Source of the DNA: Pedobacter nototheniae
GTDB taxonomy: Bacteria > Bacteroidota > Bacteroidia > Sphingobacteriales > Sphingobacteriaceae
Assembly: GCF_004335085.1 (NCBI RefSeq)
Contig: NZ_RQRS01000019.1
Coordinates: 52,904 to 116,903, forward strand
Direction: 5' to 3'
Length of the DNA: 64,000 nt
In this document: positions 1-8,298 of the stretch, in pieces
Numbering within the stretch: the first letter of the stretch is position 1
How the letters are laid out: the number at the start of each line of letters is the position of its first letter
Position numbers and translations under genes: made by a program
Notes under the pieces: generated by a model
Database searches by the model: none
What the model was told of the DNA's origin: nothing
The model's input: the letters and a program-made list of their open reading frames with translations, nothing else

Positions 1-988
1 TTATAGAAATATAAGAACCAACACCTACACCAGCGATGTTAAATACCATTAGTTCGTTAGCATGTAAAGAATCCATTCCTAAAACAGATATAAAATAAGT
101 ATTTGTTAAAGAAAAAGCCCCTCTAATTATATAAAGGATAATAAGAAAGACAATGCCAATGCTAAAATTTCGCGATTTAAAAACAGCAAGATCAACCGTT
201 GGTCTTTTTAAACTCAATTGCCTGAAAATAGAAACCAAAAACAAACCTAAAATTGCAAGGATACAAAAGATGATTCCAGAATCATCAAGCCAATCTTTTT
301 GCTGACCGTAAACCAGCACATAAGCAATTAAAATAAGCATGCTTGCGAAAAGTAAAAAACTAGCCCAATCTAACTGATATAACGGCTTATGCTTTAAAAC
401 ATTAACCCTATTTAGCATAATATAGAGCAATGCGGCACTTGGCAAAAAGAAAAATATAATGGCTTTATACAAAATATTATACTCGTAGTTTTCTACTAAA
501 GGAGCGGCAAATAACCCTGTAATTGGAGAAACACATAAAATCATCCCGTAAAAAATAGTGTAACCTACCTCTCTTGAATGTTCAGACTTTAGGCGACTAA
601 AAAGCAGATTTAAGCATATACTGGTAATTCCACAATTTACAATTCCTTGCATAAATCTAAAGGTAAATACCAACCAAATTTCGCGAGTATTATAACAGGC
701 GTAAGCAATTAGAATTTCTAAAACAATACAAATCAGCAAGTATTCTTTTGTCTGAATGCGTTCATAAAATCGCCTTTCCAGCGCAGTAAAGCTGGCAACG
801 GCAGCATAAAAAAGCAATAAAGAAAATTGAACATCGGCAGGCTCCATACCATAATAACCAGCCGCAGCGGTTCCATCAGCCGTAGAAAGCGCAAACAATA
901 GTACCGAGGCTAAAAGCAAAAAAAGAATCCCGAAGCGGATAAGCCATTCAGGCGCCCAGCTTTTAAATATTAAAACAGGGTTATTCAT
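1..988 (-). CDS. MFS drug efflux transporter, C-terminus cut by window edge
   Basis: A reading frame starts at an ATG at 986-988 and stays open to the window edge, giving about 329 residues. It is a chain of hydrophobic helices interrupted by short basic loops, as in major facilitator pumps of the EmrB/QacA drug:H+ antiporter type, which usually have about 14 helices and 500 or more residues, so roughly a third is missing. The start overlaps the last 8 bases of the upstream membrane fusion gene, so the two are probably translationally coupled. With the fusion protein and the TolC-like channel it should form a three-part pump spanning both membranes. The family call rests mainly on hydrophobicity and operon context. 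Confidence 0.8.
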   Translation of the reverse strand, partial: MNNPVLIFKSWAPEWLIRFGILFLLLASVLLFALSTADGTAAAGYYGMEPADVQFSLLLFYAAVASFTALERRFYERIQTKEYLLICIVLEILIAYACYNTREIWLVFTFRFMQGIVNCGITSICLNLLFSRLKSEHSREVGYTIFYGMILCVSPITGLFAAPLVENYEYNILYKAIIFFFLPSAALLYIMLNRVNVLKHKPLYQLDWASFLLFASMLILIAYVLVYGQQKDWLDDSGIIFCILAILGLFLVSIFRQLSLKRPTVDLAVFKSRNFSIGIVFLIILYIIRGAFSLTNTYFISVLGMDSLHANELMVFNIAGVGVGSYISI

Positions 989-2045
989 GATCTGTTTTTT
1001 TAACCTTTACTACTGCGCTCATTCCTGCGTTTAGGTTAGTCATTTTTTTAGCTTCACCATCCAAAAGAATACGTACTGGGATGCGCTGGGCAATTTTAAC
1101 AAAGTTACCTGTAGCATTATCAGGTGGAAGTAGCGAAAACCGAGAACCTGTAGCACCAGCAAGCGATTCGATTTTGCCAGAAAAGGTTTGATCTGGAAAA
1201 GCATCAACCTGAACTTCGACAGGCTCGCCCACATACATTTTTCCAACCTGAGTTTCTTTAAAGTTTGCAATAACCCACTTGCCTGCATCACGATCTACGA
1301 TATATGCAATAGTTTGGCCTGATTGAATCATTTGACCTATTTGGATTGTTCTCCTCCCCATTTTGCCGTTATATGGCGCAACAATTACCGTGTATGAAGA
1401 GTTTAAACTACTTCTATCCACTACAGCTTCTCTCCTTTTAATTTCAGAAGAAAGCACTTCGGATTGCAATCTAATATCATTTGTTTTAGAAGTTGCAGCT
1501 GCATATTCTTCCTTAGTCGCAGCTAAGTCTGCCTTGGCAATTTCCAGTGCACTTTCTACTGCTTCCAATTGCTGGCGGGTTGCAGATTCTACATCGTACA
1601 GTTTTTTATAACGGTTGTATTCTTCCTGTTGCTTCCACAAACGAGCTTTAGCTGCATCAATTTTCGATTTACTTACCGCCGCCGTTGTGGCTGCTGTTTG
1701 AACGTTGCTTTTTAATACTGCAACCTGTGCTTTTGCATTTAATAAAGATGCGGAAGCCTCATTTTGCTGTACTGCGTAATCGCTGTCGTCAATTATCAAA
1801 AGAGTATCACCTTTTTTAACCTCCTGATTTTCCTCATATCTAACTTCTTTTACGTAACCACTTGCTCTTGCCGTAATTGGGTTAATATATTCATCAATCT
1901 GGGCATCATTAGTATCGTTATATCGCATATAATGAATCGCGGTTTTCCCGCCCCAAAAAAGTAAAATAGCCAATACTAAACAAGCAATAGCCGTGGTAAT
2001 TCTGGTAATAATTTTATCGGTTTTATTTTGTGTTTTAGTAATCAT
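981..2045 (-). CDS. HlyD/EmrA-family membrane fusion protein
   Basis: 354 residues. One N-terminal membrane helix (about residues 17-35) anchors the protein in the inner membrane. A lipoyl/barrel-sandwich half follows (ARASGYVKEVRYEENQEVKKGD, about 58-80), then a long helical hairpin rich in Ala, Lys and Glu (about 90-215) and the second barrel half with the IVAPYNGKMGRR segment. This is the EmrA layout: the periplasmic adaptor joining the MFS pump to the outer-membrane channel. It starts 2 bases after the TolC-like gene ends and overlaps the pump gene, so all three are one operon read leftwards. Substrate is unknown. Confidence 0.92.
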   Translation of the reverse strand: MITKTQNKTDKIITRITTAIACLVLAILLFWGGKTAIHYMRYNDTNDAQIDEYINPITARASGYVKEVRYEENQEVKKGDTLLIIDDSDYAVQQNEASASLLNAKAQVAVLKSNVQTAATTAAVSKSKIDAAKARLWKQQEEYNRYKKLYDVESATRQQLEAVESALEIAKADLAATKEEYAAATSKTNDIRLQSEVLSSEIKRREAVVDRSSLNSSYTVIVAPYNGKMGRRTIQIGQMIQSGQTIAYIVDRDAGKWVIANFKETQVGKMYVGEPVEVQVDAFPDQTFSGKIESLAGATGSRFSLLPPDNATGNFVKIAQRIPVRILLDGEAKKMTNLNAGMSAVVKVKKTDHE

Positions 2046-2047
2046 TT

Positions 2048-3385
2048 TTATAACGTTCCTACGACTTTTTGTAATTGATAATATTGAATTTTTGCATTAA
2101 CACGAGCGGTTGTCAATTCGAAACGAGACTGCAATAATTGCGTTTCGGCATCCAAAAGATCAGTTAAAAGCGATAAATGGTTGAAATAGGTATTTTGCAC
2201 TATACGATAGCTTTCTGAAGCTTGTTTAATATTCTCTTGCGCCACATCTATCCTTTTTAAAGATTCTGTATACCGCAAGTAATATTCTTGCACTTCTTGC
2301 TTAATGCGTTCTTTCACATCCTCATCTTCCACCTGTTGTTTTTTAAGTTGTAAAGTTGCCGCTCTCACCTTATTTTTATTGTTGTAGAACGATGAAATCG
2401 GAATTTTTAACTTTAAACCAGCCATTCCATTACTGTATAGCGAAAGCGAATAAGGGTAAAACTGAATTTGGGGATAAGCAAAGGCGTATTCTCCAAATAA
2501 ACCCAATGAAGGCAAAATATTTGATTTAACTTGTTTCAACCTCAATTCTGCTAATTGCTGTTCTTTCTCAGAGATTTTGACCTGAAAAGAATTTGAATTT
2601 GCTCGGTCCATATATTCTGCCATTCCTTTTAAAAAGTCTTTTTCATCACCATCAGAAATAACTGGATTAATAACCGTTTGCTCCTCCTTCCCGATTAAAA
2701 GATTTAATTTTTGGGTTGCTATACTGATGCTATTTTCAATTTCTGTTAATAGCATTTTTTGCTTGGATAAGCGAAGTTCGGCACGCAAAACATCACTTTT
2801 TAAAACCGCTCCATTTTTAAACATATGCCCAATTTCAAGCAACTGTTTTTCCCGCTCTTTAATATCCTGCTCCAATAATTTTTTATAGGATTGATTTCTG
2901 TATACATCATAAAAATAAACTGCTGCAGTGTAGTGTATTTCTTGAGTTTGAGCGCCTTGTTTTTCTTTCGAAATCTGTAATTCTGTTTTAGAAGCTTCTA
3001 TTTCACGATTTGTTTTCCCTCCATTGTACAGATTTAAATAAGCATCGGCACTAATTTTATAATACTTCGGCTCTACTGGATATTGCGATGGAGTATGGAA
3101 AAGTCCGTTTTCATAAATAGGCATTTCAAAAATATGCGCTAAAACTGCATCTGCTTCTACTTCGGGCAAACGTTCTGCTTTAGCTACTTTTACCTTTGCT
3201 TCTGCGGTTTGCACATCAAGCTGTTGCATCTTTATTTTTTTGCTATTGCTATCTGCAAGTTGCCAAACCTGATTAATGTTGAGCGTTGTTATTTCCTTGA
3301 CTTCACTTTGTGCATAACTAAAAATGGATGATAAAAGAAGGGATATGCACATCCAAAACACTCTTTTATACCTTGTAAAATTCAT
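2048..3385 (-). CDS. TolC-family outer membrane efflux channel
   Basis: 445 residues with an N-terminal signal peptide ending near SIFSYAQ, then two long helical repeats typical of outer membrane efflux proteins (for example KQQVEDEDVKERIKQEVQEY in the second half). It is the first gene of the efflux operon and probably forms the trimeric exit duct. The C-terminal repeat ends in a second helix pair (LTDLLDAETQLLQSRFEL), a common signature of Bacteroidota TolC proteins. A divergent AraC regulator starts about 90 bases away and is the likely local regulator. Confidence 0.93.
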   Translation of the reverse strand: MNFTRYKRVFWMCISLLLSSIFSYAQSEVKEITTLNINQVWQLADSNSKKIKMQQLDVQTAEAKVKVAKAERLPEVEADAVLAHIFEMPIYENGLFHTPSQYPVEPKYYKISADAYLNLYNGGKTNREIEASKTELQISKEKQGAQTQEIHYTAAVYFYDVYRNQSYKKLLEQDIKEREKQLLEIGHMFKNGAVLKSDVLRAELRLSKQKMLLTEIENSISIATQKLNLLIGKEEQTVINPVISDGDEKDFLKGMAEYMDRANSNSFQVKISEKEQQLAELRLKQVKSNILPSLGLFGEYAFAYPQIQFYPYSLSLYSNGMAGLKLKIPISSFYNNKNKVRAATLQLKKQQVEDEDVKERIKQEVQEYYLRYTESLKRIDVAQENIKQASESYRIVQNTYFNHLSLLTDLLDAETQLLQSRFELTTARVNAKIQYYQLQKVVGTL

Positions 3386-3473
3386 ATTCGTTAATTAATG
3401 ATGCAAATTTCGCTCAAGAATTGTTTCTTTGTTTTATCTAAACAGCCTTATATTTATTCAAACCAGCCAAAAT

Positions 3474-4289
3474 ATGAAACTTAGCAACGAAGAGCTTTTA
3501 TTTGCATTGGACGAAAAACCAGAAACAATGTATGTTTGGCACAGCAGGTTTGAAGATCGCTTTCAAGATCACACACATTTAAAAGGACAACTAACTTACG
3601 TAGAGGGTGGTGTAATATTTTTACACACAGACGAAAAGTCGTATTTTCTTCCGGCAAGGCATTATGTTTGGATCCCTGCTGGGGTTGAGCATCATTTACA
3701 ACATCGCTACCATGCAGCCATAACCCGTAATATTTATTTTGACACAAAAACTGACGAAAGCAACCCTTTTTACAAGCAAATAGGCATTTATCCTGTAAAT
3801 AATTTACTACTGGAAATGTTCTTATTTTCTGAAAGATGGAATGGAAATATCTTTCCTGGAACACAGGAATATGATTTTTTAAATACTTTGAAGAATATTT
3901 TACCAGTAGTAAGTCAAAACCCGTTACCAATTGCTGTACCAACAACCGCTAATGAACGGTTAAGACCATCTTTAGCCTACATTAATTTAAACGCTGGCGA
4001 TGATTCTCTTAGCTTGGAAAGCGTAGCTGCTGCCAATGGTTTTAGTGAAAGAACTTTATCCCGAATTTTTCAATCGGCATTAAATATTTCTTTCTTCCAA
4101 TATTTAAAACTGGTAAGAATGACCAAGGCAATGGAAAAATTATTGGAAAGCGATTTAACCATTAGTGAGATTGCGTATTCTGTGGGCTATAACAGTATTT
4201 CTTCTTTCAGCAATACTTTTTCAAAGATGGTTGGCAAAAGACCGTCAGATTTTAAAGATTTAAAACATACTACACTTACCAAACTTTAA
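3474..4289 (+). CDS. AraC-family transcriptional regulator of the adjacent efflux operon
   Basis: 271 residues from the ATG at 3474. An upstream ATG at 3429 in the same frame would add 15 poorly conserved-looking residues, so I prefer 3474. The N-terminal half is cupin-like with the usual His-rich strand region (HYVWIPAGVEHHLQHRYH). The C-terminal third has two helix-turn-helix units, SLESVAAANGFSERTLSRIF and LTISEIAYSVGYNSISSFS, followed by the AraC tail GKRPSDF. It is divergent from the TolC/EmrA/MFS operon, which suggests ligand-responsive control of it; that regulatory link is inferred. It converges with the cytochrome b5-like gene, with only 3 bases between the stops. Confidence 0.9.
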   Translation: MKLSNEELLFALDEKPETMYVWHSRFEDRFQDHTHLKGQLTYVEGGVIFLHTDEKSYFLPARHYVWIPAGVEHHLQHRYHAAITRNIYFDTKTDESNPFYKQIGIYPVNNLLLEMFLFSERWNGNIFPGTQEYDFLNTLKNILPVVSQNPLPIAVPTTANERLRPSLAYINLNAGDDSLSLESVAAANGFSERTLSRIFQSALNISFFQYLKLVRMTKAMEKLLESDLTISEIAYSVGYNSISSFSNTFSKMVGKRPSDFKDLKHTTLTKL

Positions 4290-4292
4290 ACT

Positions 4293-4526
4293 TTATTTTA
4301 AAACGCCGATTATTGTAAATTTCTCGAAAACTGTTTCTGTATGTGGTGCATCGGGCATTTCATCCGTTAAATCCTGTCCTGCCCAATGTTCATAATGTTT
4401 GCCATTACGCCATAAACGGCTTTCGGTTACTTCATAAATAAATCCTTTGTAGGCTACCCAAATTTGAGGCTTATCCTGTCCATTACGTAGCGCAAGCTGC
4501 TGTTTGGTATATATTGGCAAATCCAT
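4293..4526 (-). CDS. Small cytochrome b5-like heme-binding protein
   Basis: 77 residues matching a stand-alone cytochrome b5-like heme/steroid-binding domain: an aromatic strand (WVAYKGFIYEVTES), then HWAGQDLT with His47 in the place of the HPGG ligand, and a second candidate ligand His62 in DAPHTETVFEKF. No signal peptide or membrane anchor, so it is probably cytoplasmic. Its ATG overlaps the stop of the lycopene cyclase gene as TAATG, implying translational coupling. In a carotenoid operon the likely job is electron transfer to a carotenoid-modifying oxygenase such as CrtZ (encoded at 19064); this is an inference. A steroid-binding-type role without electron transfer is the alternative. Confidence 0.78.
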   Translation of the reverse strand: MDLPIYTKQQLALRNGQDKPQIWVAYKGFIYEVTESRLWRNGKHYEHWAGQDLTDEMPDAPHTETVFEKFTIIGVLK

Positions 4527-5206
4527 TATTTGGCTGCTTTACTTTTAAAAAACTCATATAAATACACATTCATCAGCAATAGTGCCATCAGGTAAAAATG
4601 ATCTTCAAAAGGAATAGTTCCCACCCGCATGCCTAAAATTTCTTTGTTATTGTAAATTACAACTGGAATGGAGGTTAAAAAGCCATTAACGATGTAAAAT
4701 GGGATTAATGAAACAACATAAGCACGATAAAAGCGATACATAAACCTAAATTGTTTATTAAAGTACTCTACATAGATCAAAACAATAAACAAAAACCCAA
4801 AATTTATTAATGTATACCATTTGTGGTAACCAAAAAATAAAATGGCTACACACAATCCTAAAAATAAATTACTTAAGGCTAAGCTATATTTTTGTAAATT
4901 ATTTGCAGGAAAATAAGCATTTAAGCATTCGTAAATAAAAATGCATGCATAGGGAACTGTTAAAAAAAATAAAATTTCTTCAAGTGGTAAGCCTAATAAA
5001 TCTATTCCTACTAAATATTTTGGGTTAAATGACCATACGTTAAGTTTCACGAATAAAAGATCCCAAACCAGAAAAATAATTCCTGTTAAAAAAATTGCAG
5101 GAAATACAAATTTCCACTTGCTAAAAAAATGAACTTTTTTATCAAACGACAAAACCAATGGAAAAAATATTACAGCAATGTTAATGAGTAAATAGGTATA
5201 GTTCAT
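4526..5206 (-). CDS. Lycopene cyclase, CrtYcd/CarR-type membrane protein
   Basis: 226 residues, about seven hydrophobic helices and no signal peptide. Two internal copies of the lycopene cyclase domain are visible by their acidic motifs, PLEE at 74-77 and PFED at 199-202, the arrangement of a fused heterodimeric-type bacterial cyclase. The expected reaction is cyclisation of the psi ends of lycopene to beta rings, in the membrane. Its stop overlaps the start of the cytochrome b5-like gene, and its start directly follows the stop of the exported unknown gene. crtI lies divergently about 660 bases upstream of its start. Confidence 0.88.
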   Translation of the reverse strand: MNYTYLLINIAVIFFPLVLSFDKKVHFFSKWKFVFPAIFLTGIIFLVWDLLFVKLNVWSFNPKYLVGIDLLGLPLEEILFFLTVPYACIFIYECLNAYFPANNLQKYSLALSNLFLGLCVAILFFGYHKWYTLINFGFLFIVLIYVEYFNKQFRFMYRFYRAYVVSLIPFYIVNGFLTSIPVVIYNNKEILGMRVGTIPFEDHFYLMALLLMNVYLYEFFKSKAAK

Positions 5207-5740
5207 TTATAAGTTTTTTTGGAGTATTTTAATTTCTTGAGCCGTACAACGCTTACTATCAATCATAAATTTAGCAACGTTTTTAATCAGGTCCTCATCT
5301 GTATTTCCAAAGTTATGATTTTGATAGTGCTTTACAATTTCCTTTCTATCCACATCCAAATCTTTACTAAATCCTAAAAAAGAAGGTGTGAAATGCTCAA
5401 TTGAAAAACGCATAAAGCGAATCTCCATGTTTTCTTTATCCATGTTAATTGCTTTCTTCATTGTTTTTAATGATCTGCTAACATATTTAATTTTGTTATA
5501 GGGATTCCACGAGTGCTTGGCCTTTAATGCTTCCAATGTTCCGGTATAGGCGGTTATTAAAGCCGTTTTGTTGGGCAGTTGATCCAGTTTTTTAAAAAGA
5601 GAATCCGTTAGTTTAGAATTTTCTACCGCCTTAACCATATTGGTTTTTAGCTCGGTTATTTCTTTATTGCTCAATTGCGCCTTGCAAAAGCTCGTTGCCA
5701 ACACACAAAACAATAAAATTATGGCTCTCAAATTAATCAT
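5207..5740 (-). CDS. Exported protein of unknown function in the carotenoid cluster
   Basis: 177 residues from the ATG at 5740; an ATG 30 bases upstream would place ten residues before the signal peptide, so the later start is preferred. Residues 1-22 look like a signal peptide (LRAIILLFCVLATSFCKAQ). The rest is mostly helical and charged, with the segments MDKENMEIRFMRFSIEHFTP and a Cys near the C-terminus (DSKRCTAQEIK). I do not recognise a named domain. It abuts the lycopene cyclase gene and heads the leftward operon, so a supporting role in pigment or membrane biology is possible but unproven. Confidence 0.7.
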   Translation of the reverse strand: MINLRAIILLFCVLATSFCKAQLSNKEITELKTNMVKAVENSKLTDSLFKKLDQLPNKTALITAYTGTLEALKAKHSWNPYNKIKYVSRSLKTMKKAINMDKENMEIRFMRFSIEHFTPSFLGFSKDLDVDRKEIVKHYQNHNFGNTDEDLIKNVAKFMIDSKRCTAQEIKILQKNL

Positions 5741-5867
5741 GTATCTGGCAAAAATAGTAAAACAAAGCATTTTACATGCATTATAGTTATTACAAAGAGG
5801 TTTCTTTTAATTATCTGTTATCAACATTATACAAACAAATTCGGGTTTATTTACTTTATTTATAGCA

Positions 5868-7349
5868 ATGAATAAAAAACCTCATGTTACTGTAATTGGT
5901 GCGGGTTTCGCCGGACTAGCTGCCGCTGCTTTGTTAGCAAAAAATGGCTGTGATGTTACCGTAATTGAAAAACATAATATGGCTGGTGGTCGTGCACGTA
6001 GCTGGGAAAAAGATGGATTTACCTTCGATATGGGACCAAGTTGGTACTGGATGCCCGATGTTTTTGAAAATTATTACAATCTGTTTCGTAAAACCACATC
6101 TGATTTTTATAAACTTGAAAGATTAAGTCCTTCCTATCGGATTTATTTTGGGAAAGAAGACACTCTTGATGTACCCGCAACATTAGAGGCTCTTTATCAG
6201 CTTTTTGAATCGTTGGAACCAGGAAGCAGCAAAAATCTTGATTCGTTTTTAGCACAAGCGAAATACAAATACGATGTTGGCATGAATGAATACGTATTTA
6301 AGCCATCTCATAGTGTGATGGAATATTTCGATCCCCGTTTAGCAATAAGTGGCATAAAATTGCAACTGTTGGGCAATATGAGGAAACATGTGCATAAACT
6401 TTTTAAAAATGATAAACTGAGGAAGCTCTTAGAATTTCCTGTATTATTTTTAGGTGCTACCCCACAAAATACACCTGCTCTGTATAGCTTAATGAATTAT
6501 GCTGATTTAGTTTTAGGCACTTGGTACCCAATTGGTGGAATGCGGAAAATTGTTGATGCCATGCAACAAATAGCCGAAGAACATGGTGTAAAGTTTATAT
6601 TCAATACGGAAGTAACTAAAATAGATGTAAAAAGCGGAAAGGCTGAAGAAATTCAGACTGCTAAAGGAAGTTTCAAAACAGATTTTGTGGTTGGCAATGC
6701 TGATTATCATCATATAGACCAAAAATTATTGGAGCAAAAATATAGAAACTACGATGCTAATTATTGGGATAAACGAACAATGGCGCCATCGTGCCTGTTA
6801 TTTTATATAGGCTTAAATAAAAAGCTAAAGAATATTTTACACCACAATTTATTCTTTGACGAAAATTTTGATCAACATGCTGAAGAAATTTATGCTAATC
6901 CACAATGGCCATCAAAACCCTTATTTTATGCTTGCTGCCCTTCTATAACGGATACTACGGTAGCGCCTGATGGTTGTGAAAATTTATTTTTTCTGATTCC
7001 ATTGGCACCTGGTTTAACGGATAGTGAGGAAGAAAGAGAAAAATATTTCGAATTGTTGTTAAATCGCTTTAAAAATTTAACTGGAAACGACATTAAAGAT
7101 AATGTTCTGTTTAAACGGAGTTATGCCATGAATGATTTTGTTGAGGATTATCATGCCTTTAAGGGTAATGCTTATGGCTTGGCAAACACTTTAAAGCAAA
7201 CAGCATTCTTAAAACCGAGCATGAAAAGCAAGGTAACAAATCTTTTATATACCGGACAATTAACCGTTCCAGGTCCTGGAGTACCTCCTGCAATCATATC
7301 AGGACAAGTGGTGGCAAAAGAAATAATAAAAAAACTAAAAAAGACTTGA
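5868..7349 (+). CDS. crtI: Phytoene desaturase
   Basis: 493 residues, the usual length of bacterial CrtI. The N-terminal FAD-binding Rossmann motif is GAGFAG at residues 11-16, followed by VIEKHNMAGGRARSWEKDGF and the substrate-region hallmark FDMGPSWYWMPDVF. The C-terminus has the CrtI flavin signature TVPGPGVPPAIISGQ. It should desaturate phytoene stepwise to lycopene at the membrane surface, feeding the cyclase encoded divergently at 4526-5206. No phytoene synthase (crtB) lies beside it or elsewhere in the window. The 127 bases between it and the divergent exported gene probably hold both promoters. Confidence 0.95.
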   Translation: MNKKPHVTVIGAGFAGLAAAALLAKNGCDVTVIEKHNMAGGRARSWEKDGFTFDMGPSWYWMPDVFENYYNLFRKTTSDFYKLERLSPSYRIYFGKEDTLDVPATLEALYQLFESLEPGSSKNLDSFLAQAKYKYDVGMNEYVFKPSHSVMEYFDPRLAISGIKLQLLGNMRKHVHKLFKNDKLRKLLEFPVLFLGATPQNTPALYSLMNYADLVLGTWYPIGGMRKIVDAMQQIAEEHGVKFIFNTEVTKIDVKSGKAEEIQTAKGSFKTDFVVGNADYHHIDQKLLEQKYRNYDANYWDKRTMAPSCLLFYIGLNKKLKNILHHNLFFDENFDQHAEEIYANPQWPSKPLFYACCPSITDTTVAPDGCENLFFLIPLAPGLTDSEEEREKYFELLLNRFKNLTGNDIKDNVLFKRSYAMNDFVEDYHAFKGNAYGLANTLKQTAFLKPSMKSKVTNLLYTGQLTVPGPGVPPAIISGQVVAKEIIKKLKKT

Positions 7350-7375
7350 CAAATTTAAAATTTCGCTTATCTTTA
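7346..7375 (+). promoter_or_regulatory. Candidate Bacteroidota-type promoter for a small RNA
   Basis: TTG at 7346-7348 and TATCTTTA at 7368-7375 are separated by 19 bases. The downstream element matches seven of eight positions of the Bacteroidota -7 consensus TAnnTTTG, and the spacing is normal for that promoter class. It overlaps the end of crtI and would start a transcript near 7380. Confidence 0.4.
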
Positions 7376-7379
7376 TAAC

Positions 7380-7547
7380 CACAAAACAAAAATACTGTAC
7401 TTGCCCTTTAAAAAAGACAATAAAATTTAAATCAGCAAGTGTTTCGGAATTAGAGAGAAGGATGTTGAAATACAAAATAAGAATCAACTAACCAAATATA
7501 TGATAAGCAAAAAAGGCCAGGAAATTTCCAGGCCTTTTGCTTTTTAA
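7380..7547 (+). ncRNA. Candidate structured small RNA (about 165 nt)
   Basis: No convincing reading frame occupies this stretch, yet it runs from a promoter-like element to a strong intrinsic terminator. It can fold into a stem of ACTTGC (7399-7404) with GCAAGT (7435-7440), nested with a TTTAA/TTAAA pair, then a second stem GTTGA (7464-7468) with TCAAC (7484-7488), then the terminator hairpin. I do not recognise a known RNA family. The alternative is that it is simply the 3' UTR of crtI. Confidence 0.3.
7505..7546 (+). terminator. Intrinsic terminator after crtI / candidate sRNA
   Basis: AAAAGGCC pairs with GGCCTTTT, with GGAAATTTCC inside the stem-loop (one A-A mismatch), and flanking AAGC/GCTT can extend the stem. 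A T-run follows at 7541-7545. Confidence 0.8.
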
Positions 7548-7588
7548 GATCATTCGATTTCAAATTTATTACGAATTAAACTAAAAAT

Positions 7589-7615
7589 AAAAAGCCCGAA
7601 TAAATTCGGGCTTTT
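7589..7615 (-). terminator. Intrinsic terminator of the ECF sigma gene
   Basis: AAGCCCGAA and TTCGGGCTT form a perfect stem around a TAAA loop, with A- and T-runs on either side. It lies 17 bases past the stop of the leftward sigma factor gene. Its symmetry means it can also stop rightward transcripts. Confidence 0.85.
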
Positions 7616-7631
7616 CTAATTATTTTAAGGT

Positions 7632-8165
7632 TTATGAAACCAATTCGGCGATTTGAATTTCTTTTGAATATGTTTTCAAATATTTTTTAAGAATTCCTCT
7701 TGCTACGTGAATACGAGTTTTTACCGTTCCAATTGGAATCTGCAACATATCTGCAATTTCATGGTATTTATACCCTTCAAAATAACGGATAAATGGCACG
7801 TAATATTCTTCAGGTAACTGAGATAATGCTTTGTTAATATCGCCTAATACAAATTTACTTTCAGCATCATTCTTTGTTGCACTAAAAGAAAGATTTGCTG
7901 ATGATATATCTTCGCTTTGCGTAATTAAAGTATTTGTTTTAACCAAGCGGCGATAATTATTAATGAAAGTATTTTTCATTATTGTAAACAACCATCCTTT
8001 TAAATTCGTTCCTTCTTTAAACTTGTTATAGTACGTAATAGCTTTGAGCATAGTATCCTGCACAAGGTCATTTGCGTCTTCTGCATCTTTTGTAAAGTTC
8101 AAAGCATAAGATCTAAGAGATACCGAGTGATGGTTAACTAGATGATTGAATTCAAATTTTGTCAT
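7632..8165 (-). CDS. ECF-type RNA polymerase sigma factor
   Basis: 177 residues with sigma region 2 (DLVQDTMLKAITYYNKF then LKGWLFTIMKNTFINNYRR) and region 4 helix-turn-helix (YHEIADMLQIPIGTVKTRIH, about 133-152) with the LPEEYYVPFIRYFEGY linker. This is the compact two-domain layout of extracytoplasmic function sigma factors. No anti-sigma gene is adjacent, unlike the FecR-linked sigma at 59091-59672. It lies convergent to crtI, which raises the possibility that it controls pigment or stress genes, but the sequence does not show this. Confidence 0.92.
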   Translation of the reverse strand: MTKFEFNHLVNHHSVSLRSYALNFTKDAEDANDLVQDTMLKAITYYNKFKEGTNLKGWLFTIMKNTFINNYRRLVKTNTLITQSEDISSANLSFSATKNDAESKFVLGDINKALSQLPEEYYVPFIRYFEGYKYHEIADMLQIPIGTVKTRIHVARGILKKYLKTYSKEIQIAELVS

Positions 8166-8298
8166 GATGTTTTAGCTTTAGGTAAGATTTAATAAACAAA
8201 TGAATTGTCCAATATTTCGCTAAAAACTAAACAAACTTAATACCAAAAAATATTTATGGTGTGCCAAAACCTAAATAACTCCTTGAAGCTACTTTTCG

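Noticed and set aside
5207..5740. Considered as phytoene synthase (crtB), expected next to crtI
   Set aside because: It has a signal peptide, is only 177 residues and lacks the DxxxD motifs of phytoene/squalene synthases.
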